Assembly: GCA_021296315.1 (NCBI GenBank)
Contig: JAGWAO010000002.1
Coordinates: forward strand, 1 to 48,817
DNA: 48,817 nt
Reading direction: 5' to 3'
Origin: Acidimicrobiia bacterium
Lineage (GTDB): Bacteria > Actinomycetota > Acidimicrobiia > Acidimicrobiales > Aldehydirespiratoraceae
The position numbers and the translations under genes are program-made. The notes below the pieces were generated by a model. That model was not told the DNA's origin, made no database searches, and saw only the letters and a program-made list of their open reading frames with translations. Positions 43,641-48,817 of this stretch are shown here, in pieces; position 1 is the first letter of the stretch, and each line of letters begins with the position of its first letter.

Positions 43641-44043
43641 TCTCGCTCCTGTTCGCTGCGCTCACGGGCCGCTCAGGCCACGGCCTCACAAGCTCGGCCT
43701 CTGGGCTTCCCGCTCCTGTTCGCCTCACAAGCTCGGCCTCTGGGCTTCCCGCTCCTGTTCGCTGCGCTCACGGGCCGCTCAGGCCACGGCCACACAAGCT
43801 CGGCCTCTGGGCTTCCCGCACCAGTTCGCAGCGCTCACGGGCCGCTCAGGCCACGGCCTCACAAGCTCGGCCACTGGGCTTAACGCACCTGATCGCTCCG
43901 CTCACCCGCCGCTCAGGCCACGGCCTCACACGCACGGCCACTGGGCTACCCGCACCTGTTCGCTGCGCTCACCGGCCGCTCAGGCCACGGCCTCACAAGC
44001 TCGGCCTCAGGGCTTCCCGGACCTGTTCGCTGCGCTCACGGGC
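43641..44043 (-). repeat. Tandem array of 67-bp units of repeat family A
   Basis: Units (plus-strand coordinates): partial 43641-43702, a unit with a 28-bp internal deletion 43703-43741, full units 43742-43808, 43809-43875, 43876-43942 and 43943-44009, and a partial unit 44010-44043. Each combines AGAGGCCGAGC with the family core (GAGGCCGTGGCC, CCCGTGAGCGCAGCGAAC), the variable stretch being cut to 4 nt. Units abut with no spacers, so this is not CRISPR. The array occupies the 412-bp tgt-yajC gap and encodes the last residues and stop of Tgt. Confidence 0.9.
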
Positions 44044-45093
44044 GCGTACTCGATCCATGAATCGCAGCACCCAGGCCAGGTTGTGCAGCGTGATGAGCCG
44101 GGCCGCGGTGGGCTCGTGCGTGGCCAGCAGGTGGCGCAAGTAGCCCCGCGACCAACGGCCGGCCGGGCTGTCCGGGAACGACGGATCGAGCGGCTCGTCG
44201 CTGCTCGCATGGCGGGCCGCGGCCAGGTTGTAGCGCCCTGTGTCGGACAGGACCGTGCCGTGGCGACCGAGCCGGGCCGGCAGCACGCAATCGAACATGT
44301 CCACACCCCGGGCCACCGCCTCCGCTATGCCCGCAGGGTCGCCCAGCCCCATGAAGTAGCGGGGCCGGTCGGCGGGCAGGGGGACCATGCACGCATCGAG
44401 CGCATCCAGCATTGCCGGTCGATCCTCGCCCACCGACAGCCCGCCCACCGCGTAGCCGTCGAACCCGGCCTCCAAGGTGCGTTGGGCCGACTCCAGCCGG
44501 AGGCTCGCGTCCGCGCCACCCTGCACGATGCCGAACTGGCACTGGCGCTGCGGTGCGTCCGGGTGGGCCAGGAACGCATCGCGGCCCCGGCGGGCCCAGA
44601 GGGCGGTGCGGCGCACCGCTTCGGCAAGGACCGGGCGTTCGGCCACCGCGGAGGGGCACACGTCGAGCACCATGGTCATGTCGGCGCCGATCAGAGCTTG
44701 CAGGTGCACGGCTTCCTCCGGAGTCAGCCGGCACGCCGAGCCGTCGTAGACCGACTTGAAGCTGGCTCCGTCGTCATCCACCTCGGGGTCCAGCGAATAG
44801 ATCTGGTAGCCGCCGGAGTCGGTCAGGATGTGTCCGTGCCACTGGGCGAAACCGTGGATCCCGCCGAGCCGAGACACAGTCTCGGCGCCGGGCCTAAGCA
44901 TCAGGTGGTAGGTGTTGGCCAGCACTACCTCCACGCCGAGGACCTCCAGATCGCTCGAGTCGAGGTGCGGAACCGCCCCGCGGGTGCCGACCGGCATGAA
45001 GCAGGGAGTCGAGAACGTTCCACGCGGCGTGGTCACAGTGCCGGCGCGGGCCGCGCCGTCGGTTGCCTCGACGGTGAAGACGGCCGCGGTCAC
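43993..45093 (-). CDS. tgt: tRNA-guanine transglycosylase lacking zinc cysteines
   Basis: Exchanges guanine 34 for a queuine precursor in GUN tRNAs. 366 residues from a GTG at 45093 with GGGGAG upstream. ANTYHLMLRPG, LTDSGGYQIYSL (general acid/base Asp92), GIVQGG and VDMFDCVLPARLGRHG (nucleophile Asp268) are intact. The zinc site is not: where the family has CxCxxC before the YSRAYL helix, this protein reads LDPSFPDSPAGRWSRGYL, with Phe306, Asp308 and Ala311 in the cysteine places; only the distal His337 remains. The last 16 or so residues (RERSEQVREALRPSL) are encoded by the repeat array. It partners with QueA upstream. Confidence 0.92.
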   Translation of the reverse strand: MTAAVFTVEATDGAARAGTVTTPRGTFSTPCFMPVGTRGAVPHLDSSDLEVLGVEVVLANTYHLMLRPGAETVSRLGGIHGFAQWHGHILTDSGGYQIYSLDPEVDDDGASFKSVYDGSACRLTPEEAVHLQALIGADMTMVLDVCPSAVAERPVLAEAVRRTALWARRGRDAFLAHPDAPQRQCQFGIVQGGADASLRLESAQRTLEAGFDGYAVGGLSVGEDRPAMLDALDACMVPLPADRPRYFMGLGDPAGIAEAVARGVDMFDCVLPARLGRHGTVLSDTGRYNLAAARHASSDEPLDPSFPDSPAGRWSRGYLRHLLATHEPTAARLITLHNLAWVLRFMDRVRARERSEQVREALRPSL

Positions 45094-45188
45094 ATCGGCT
45101 CCCCGACTGCCCTGTCGGCGAAATCGGCGACGAAATGGGTCCTCCACACCCAATATCGACACCAATTTGGGCGCTGCCCCCGCATCAC
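45090..45188 (-). other. 32-codon linker frame between queA and tgt
   Basis: GTG overlapping the queA stop opens a frame (MMRGQRPNWCRYWVW...) that ends in a TGA overlapping the tgt GTG. It bridges the 91-bp gap with stop-start overlaps at both ends. It is rich in Trp and Arg and has no family. It may be chance, since open frames of this length are common in such GC-rich DNA. Confidence 0.25.
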
Positions 45189-46234
45189 GACGCTCCGCCG
45201 GAGGCGCTGACCGTCTCGGAGCGGGTCACGAACATGGCGTCGCCGAAGGACAGGAACCGGTAGCCGTGCTCGAGCGCGGCGGCGTAGAGCGTGCGCCAGC
45301 GAGGCCCGATGAAGGCGTCGAGCAGGCACAGGAGCGTGGAGCGGGGCAAGTGGAAGTTAGTCATCAGCCCGTCGACGACGCGCCATGCATACGGCCTGCG
45401 GATGAACAGGCTGGTGCGCCCGGACGCCTCGCCGGTGGCGGCCCAGGCTTCCAGGCACCGCACCACTGTGGTGCCCACCGCCACCACCCGCTCGGCCCGG
45501 TCCAGGGCCTGCTGCACGTCGGCGGGCACGTTGTACTGTTCGGTGTGCATGTCGTGGTCGTCGAGACGCTCCGCGGTGACGGGCCGGAAGGTGTCGAGAC
45601 CCACGGCCAACTCGACCGCCACTACCTCGGCGCCCGCATCTCGCACCCGGCCCAGGAGTTCCCCGGTGAAGTGCAGGCCCGCGGTCGGGGCCGCGGCTGA
45701 GAGAGGGCGCCGGCCGTACACCGTCTGGTAGCGCTCGGGATCGGCGATACCGGCCGTGATATACGGCGGCAATGGCACGGCACCCATCTCGTCAAGCACT
45801 TTCAGCAGCGGCTGCCCGCCGGTGCGAACCCGGACCACGCGCCGCCCCTCTCCGAGATCGTCGCGGATCTCCACGCTTGCCTCGGCGCCGGCAGCGTCCG
45901 GTGCCACCACTTCTCCGGGTCGCAGGCGCCGAGACGGCCTCACCAGCGCCTCCCAGTCGCCGTCGTCGCGCTCGTGCAGCAGTAGCACCTCCACCGCTCC
46001 TCCGGTCGCCCGTCGCATCCGCAGGCGGGCGGGCAGCACGCGGGTGTCGTTCACGACGACCACATCGCCGGGTCCCAACAACTCCGGCAGGTCGCTGACC
46101 CGGCGGTGTGCGATGGCACCGGCCTCATCCACCAGCAGCCGGGCCTCGTCACGTTGGGGCAACGGCGTCTGGGCTATGGCTTCGAGCGGCAAGTCGTAGT
46201 CCAGATCGGCCGGAATGGTCGGCGAGGAGGGCAC
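45185..46234 (-). CDS. queA: S-adenosylmethionine:tRNA ribosyltransferase-isomerase
   Basis: Adds the epoxycyclopentanediol moiety to preQ1-tRNA during queuosine synthesis. 349 residues: DLDYDLPLEAIAQTPLPQRDEARLLV at the N-terminus, VVVNDTRVLPARLRMRRATG, AAPTAGLHFTGELL and VVAVGTTVVRCLEAWA, FIRRPYAWRVVDGLMTNFHLPRSTLL, all QueA motifs. GTG start 16 bp after ruvB, without a clear Shine-Dalgarno. The adjacent tgt completes the pair; the preQ1 biosynthesis genes are not here. Confidence 0.95.
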   Translation of the reverse strand: MPSSPTIPADLDYDLPLEAIAQTPLPQRDEARLLVDEAGAIAHRRVSDLPELLGPGDVVVVNDTRVLPARLRMRRATGGAVEVLLLHERDDGDWEALVRPSRRLRPGEVVAPDAAGAEASVEIRDDLGEGRRVVRVRTGGQPLLKVLDEMGAVPLPPYITAGIADPERYQTVYGRRPLSAAAPTAGLHFTGELLGRVRDAGAEVVAVELAVGLDTFRPVTAERLDDHDMHTEQYNVPADVQQALDRAERVVAVGTTVVRCLEAWAATGEASGRTSLFIRRPYAWRVVDGLMTNFHLPRSTLLCLLDAFIGPRWRTLYAAALEHGYRFLSFGDAMFVTRSETVSASGGAS

Positions 46235-46250
46235 TGTCCGGCCGGGAGGT

Positions 46251-47351
46251 TCAGGCGAACAGGCCCGGCTGGGTGTCCGGGTCTGACTGAGGTGCCTCCA
46301 GACCGAGGTGAACCCATGCCGCAGACGTCGCCACCCTGCCCCGCGGCGTGCGCATGAGCAGGCCCTGCTGTATCAGGTAGGGCTCGTAGACGTCCTCGAC
46401 CGTCTCGGTCGGCTCGCTGACCGCGATGGCCAGGGTGGACAACCCGACAGGACCGCCACCGAAGTTGCGGCACAAGGCTTCCAGCACGGCCCGCGTGGCC
46501 CGGTCCAGTCCCAACTCATCGACCCCGAAGAAGTCCAGGCCGTCGGCCGCCACCGCCGAGTCGATGCGACCGTCCCGGTGTACCTCCGAGAAGTCCCGCA
46601 CTTGCCGCAGCAGCCGGTTGGCGATGCGAGGGGTGCCCCGGGCCCGATTGGCGATCTCAGCCGCGCCGCCGGTATCGATGGTCACGTCGAGTATCCCTGC
46701 GGTGCGCTCCACGATCGATACGAGGTCGTCTGCGGTATAGAAGTCGAGTCGGGCCACCAGCCCGAAGCGGTCTCGCAGCGGTCCGGTGATGAGGCCGGTG
46801 CGGGTGGTGGCACCGACCAGGGTGAACGGCGCCAGGTCCAGGGGGATGGAGCGGGCCGCGGGGCCCTTGCCGAGCACGATGTCGATGCGGAAGTCCTCCA
46901 TGGCCGGATACAGCACCTCTTCGACGGGTCGGGGTAGGCGGTGAATCTCGTCGATGAACAGCACGTCGCCGGGCTCGATCTTGGTGAGCATGGCCGCCAG
47001 GTCCCCAGCCCGCTCCACCGCTGGGCCGGATGTGGTCTGGAGGTGGGCATCGAGTTCGTTGGCCACGATGTGGGCCAGGGTGGTCTTGCCCAGTCCCGGT
47101 GGCCCGGCGAACAGCAGATGGTCGACTGGTTCGCGGCGCTTGCGAGCCGCGCCGAGAAGCACGTCGAGATGGCCCTTCAACTCGCTCTGGCCGACGAACT
47201 CCGGAAGGCTGCGCGGTCTGAGAGCAGCTTCGCCGAGACGGTCGGCGGGCAGTGGATCCGGCGACAGCAACTCTGCCGCATCCGTCTCCGGGCTGGCGGC
47301 AGCCACGGAACCGTCGCCCGAGAGTGGGGCCAGTATCTCGGAGCGGGTCAT
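46251..47351 (-). CDS. ruvB: Holliday junction branch-migration helicase RuvB
   Basis: AAA+ motor of RuvAB. 366 residues: [17 protein letters not shown], Walker [10 protein letters not shown] at 83-91, Walker [12 protein letters not shown], sensor 1 [19 protein letters not shown], arginine-finger region, and C-terminal winged helix ([20 protein letters not shown]). The N-terminal 30 residues are a variable extension. ATG with TAGCGT 8 nt upstream and no good Shine-Dalgarno, suggesting its own leaderless promoter. It is separated from ruvA by a family A repeat. Confidence 0.96.
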   Translation of the reverse strand: MTRSEILAPLSGDGSVAAASPETDAAELLSPDPLPADRLGEAALRPRSLPEFVGQSELKGHLDVLLGAARKRREPVDHLLFAGPPGLGKTTLAHIVANELDAHLQTTSGPAVERAGDLAAMLTKIEPGDVLFIDEIHRLPRPVEEVLYPAMEDFRIDIVLGKGPAARSIPLDLAPFTLVGATTRTGLITGPLRDRFGLVARLDFYTADDLVSIVERTAGILDVTIDTGGAAEIANRARGTPRIANRLLRQVRDFSEVHRDGRIDSAVAADGLDFFGVDELGLDRATRAVLEALCRNFGGGPVGLSTLAIAVSEPTETVEDVYEPYLIQQGLLMRTPRGRVATSAAWVHLGLEAPQSDPDTQPGLFA

Positions 47352-47359
47352 GCTCGGCG

Positions 47360-47365
47360 ACGCTA
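47360..47365 (-). promoter_or_regulatory. -10-like hexamer TAGCGT of ruvB
   Basis: GAGCGTAGCGTCG with an 8-nt spacer to the ruvB ATG (47351). Confidence 0.35.
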
Positions 47366-47408
47366 CGCTCTCCGCACGTCAGCGGCAGTTCGGTCGGGTG
47401 TCATCGCC

Positions 47409-47528
47409 CACGGTGAAGCGTTGTGTCTCCCGCTCCTGTTGGCTGCGCTCACGGGCCGCTCGTGCCACGGCCTCGCTGCAAGTCTCCCCGGACCTCGTCA
47501 TCAATCGCCGCCGTTCCGCTCGGCCTCT
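47409..47528 (-). repeat. Repeat family A, copy between ruvA and ruvB
   Basis: Minus strand: AGAGGCCGAGCGG (47516-47528) directly at the ruvA stop codon, about 40 variable bases, then the core (GCGAGGCCGTGGCACGAGCG ... GTGAGCGCAGCCAACAGGAG) and GAGACACAACGCTTCACCG, which matches the 4.1-kb copy. No right-hand inverted end is recognisable. Confidence 0.8.
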
Positions 47529-48142
47529 CAGGCGGCGGCACCGGCTAGGCGCCGCAGCGCCTCGCGCAGCAGCAGACCGGCGTCATCGCCTGCAGGCAAC
47601 TCGGCCAACACGCCCCTGATCTCCTCGGTGCCGTAACCCAGCTCGTCGAGCGCAGCCCGCACGTCGTTGCGGGCGTCGTCGTGCGCCGCGGGAACGGCTG
47701 CGAGGCCCTCCGTGCCGGGGGGCGCTTCGACCTCGGGCAGGTCGAGGCGCGACTTCAGCTCCACCAGCATCCGCACCGCGGTCTTGGGCCCCACCCCCGG
47801 TACCAGGCACAACATGTCCACATCGTCTTCGGCCACAGCCCGGCGAAGGGCGTCGGGGTGGTGCACGGCCAGGATCGACAGCGCCAGGCTGGGACCCACA
47901 CCGCGAGAGCCGATCAGCGCCTCGAAGGTCCGTCGCTCGTCCAGCGTCGAGAACCCGTACAGCGTCTGCGCGTCCTCGCGCACGATGTGGCTGATGTGGA
48001 CGAACACCTCTGAGCCCAGCAGGCCCGCGGCCGCGGCCGTCCGGGGCGTGGCCTGCACCCGGTAGCCGACCCCGGACACCTCGACCACCAGCTCGGCGTC
48101 CGGTGTCCGGGCCAGCAGCTCGCCCCGCAGAGACCCGATCAT
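47528..48142 (-). CDS. ruvA: Holliday junction DNA helicase subunit RuvA
   Basis: Tetrameric junction-binding protein that loads RuvB. 204 residues: OB-fold domain I (MIGSLRGELLARTPDAELVVEVSGVGYRV), HhH domain II (GSRGVGPSLALSILAVH, CLVPGVGPKTAVRMLVELK), and C-terminal domain III (DVRAALDELGYGTEEIRGVL). The ATG at 48142 is the innermost of six ATGs in a 17/18-bp tandem repeat; only this one gives the full protein. Confidence 0.95.
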   Translation of the reverse strand: MIGSLRGELLARTPDAELVVEVSGVGYRVQATPRTAAAAGLLGSEVFVHISHIVREDAQTLYGFSTLDERRTFEALIGSRGVGPSLALSILAVHHPDALRRAVAEDDVDMLCLVPGVGPKTAVRMLVELKSRLDLPEVEAPPGTEGLAAVPAAHDDARNDVRAALDELGYGTEEIRGVLAELPAGDDAGLLLREALRRLAGAAA

Positions 48143-48231
48143 CGCAGAGACCCAATCATCGCAGGAGCCCGATCATCGCAGAGATTCCGATCATCGCAGG
48201 GATCCGATCATCGCAGAGATTCCGATCATCG
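48130..48231 (-). repeat. 17/18-bp tandem repeat of the ruvC/ruvA stop-start junction
   Basis: Six units (48130-48146, 48147-48163, 48164-48180, 48181-48198, 48199-48215, 48216-48231), each carrying CGATGATCGG on the minus strand. ATGs lie at 48229, 48211, 48194, 48176, 48159 and 48142. The first overlaps the ruvC stop (ATGA). Frames 48229-48191 and 48194-48156 (12 codons each, MIGISAMIGSLR and MIGISAMIGLLR) and 48159-48139 (MIGSLR) each end in a TGA overlapping the next ATG; the last ATG is ruvA. Confidence 0.9.
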
Positions 48232-48741
48232 GGCACCGCTTCCGACCTCGGCCCGCCGGCTCGCCGCCGCGGGCGGTCCCATGCGGGCAAGGTGGCAGAG
48301 GGCGACGGCCACCGCGTCGGCGGCATCGGACGGATGCAGCAGCTCTCCGAGCCCGAGCAGCACCCGGACCATTTCGGCGATCTCCTGCTTGTCGGCACCG
48401 CCCCAGCCCGCCACCGCCTCCTTCACCTCGTTCGGCGAGTACTCCACCACGTCGCAGCCGGCCGCGGCCGACTCGGCCAGCACAACACCGACGGCTTGCC
48501 CGACGGACATGGCCGTGGCCACATTGCGCTGGAACAGCACCCGCTCCACCGCGACCACGTCGGGCTTCAGTTCGGTGATCAGCGACCGAACGTCGGACTG
48601 CAGTTCGGCCAGTCGCAAGGCCCGGTCCATCTCCGCGGGCGTGGTCAGCACCCCGGCCGCCTCGGCGGTGGGCTTGCGCCCCTGCCGGACCGCACCGTAA
48701 CCGCAGCGCGAGAGCCCCGGATCGATGCCCAATACGAACAC
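48226..48741 (-). CDS. ruvC: Holliday junction resolvase RuvC
   Basis: Cuts Holliday junctions symmetrically. 171 residues from a GTG at 48741 (MFVLGIDPGLSRCGYG). The acidic tetrad is complete: Asp7, Glu66 (VAVERVLFQ), Asp139 and Asp142 (HPSDAADA). A TTG at 48771 would add ten residues lacking family similarity; the GTG is preferred and has TAGAGT 7 nt upstream. The stop overlaps the first ATG of the tandem repeat leading to ruvA. Confidence 0.94.
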   Translation of the reverse strand: MFVLGIDPGLSRCGYGAVRQGRKPTAEAAGVLTTPAEMDRALRLAELQSDVRSLITELKPDVVAVERVLFQRNVATAMSVGQAVGVVLAESAAAGCDVVEYSPNEVKEAVAGWGGADKQEIAEMVRVLLGLGELLHPSDAADAVAVALCHLARMGPPAAASRRAEVGSGAR

Positions 48742-48748
48742 ATGCGCG

Positions 48749-48754
48749 ACTCTA
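48749..48754 (-). promoter_or_regulatory. -10-like hexamer TAGAGT of ruvC
   Basis: TCAATAGAGTCG with a 7-nt spacer to the ruvC GTG (48741). It would start a leaderless ruvC-ruvA transcript. Upstream, at 48789-48797, is AGAGGCCGA, a possible family A trace at the window edge. Confidence 0.4.
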
Positions 48755-48817
48755 TTGACCCTCCCGGTCAAGAGCGCGGATGGCCGCTAGAGGCCGAACT
48801 CGCGAGACCCCGGGCCC

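Noticed and set aside
43641-44043. CRISPR array
   Set aside because: The 67-bp units abut without unique spacers, are too long and are partly coding; no cas genes are present.
48130-48231. CRISPR-like short repeats upstream of ruvA
   Set aside because: 17/18-bp direct tandem units without spacers; better explained as duplications of the ruvA start region.

Overview
The window is GC-rich, densely packed chromosomal DNA and looks like part of an actinobacterial (Actinomycetota) core genome. The clearest lineage marker is a mycobacterial-type integration host factor (mIHF) gene between pyrF and gmk. Gene order (ruvCAB, yajC-secDF, relA, hisS, aspS, alaS-ruvX-mltG-aroE, aroB-pepP-efp-nusB, pyrR-pyrBC-carAB-pyrF-mihF-gmk-rpoZ-coaBC-metK-priA, fmt-rsmB) follows the backbone known from actinobacteria. 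Queuosine genes (queA, tgt) and the abundance of GTG/TTG and apparently leaderless starts suggest an early-branching class such as Acidimicrobiia; that placement is inference. No phage, insertion sequence, tRNA, rRNA or CRISPR array was seen.

Almost everything is on the minus strand, so the window is transcribed from right to left. From the right: ruvC-ruvA-ruvB (Holliday junction processing), queA-tgt (queuosine), yajC-secD-secF (Sec accessory), relA (stringent response), hisS and aspS, rarA, two small envelope-type proteins, alaS, ruvX, mltG, aroE, aroB, pepP, efp, nusB, a GNAT acetyltransferase, then pyrR-pyrB-pyrC-carA-carB-pyrD-pyrF (complete UMP synthesis apart from pyrE), mihF, gmk, rpoZ, coaBC, metK, priA, def-fmt-rsmB, a mog-like gene and the start of hisG. 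Plus-strand exceptions are an rRNA-methyltransferase-like gene with a TrmH/SpoU gene (4.05-5.41 kb), an NTF2/SnoaL-like gene (21.5 kb) and a vapBC module (34.3-35.0 kb). A second vapBC lies at 20.8-21.4 kb.

The interesting signals lie between and at the edges of these ordinary genes. (1) A short dispersed repeat, family A, has an AGAGGCCGAGCGG end motif and a conserved core of about 50 bp. It occurs singly at five places, is translated within a methyltransferase, and forms a tandem array of 67-bp units that supplies the C-terminus of Tgt. (2) A second palindromic family, B (GAATTGGCAG...CTGCCAATTC), occurs twice, each time as a spaced pair. (3) At ruvC/ruvA and secD/secF the stop-start overlap has been tandemly duplicated into chains of mini-ORFs in which each stop overlaps the next start; related linker mini-ORFs are seen at pyrR/pyrB and carB/pyrD. 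(4) Thirteen starts have a TANNNT -10-like hexamer exactly 6-8 nt upstream and generally no usable Shine-Dalgarno, indicating leaderless transcription. (5) pyrR has a leader matching the PyrR-binding loop, next to its Shine-Dalgarno. (6) Tgt has lost all three zinc-binding cysteines.
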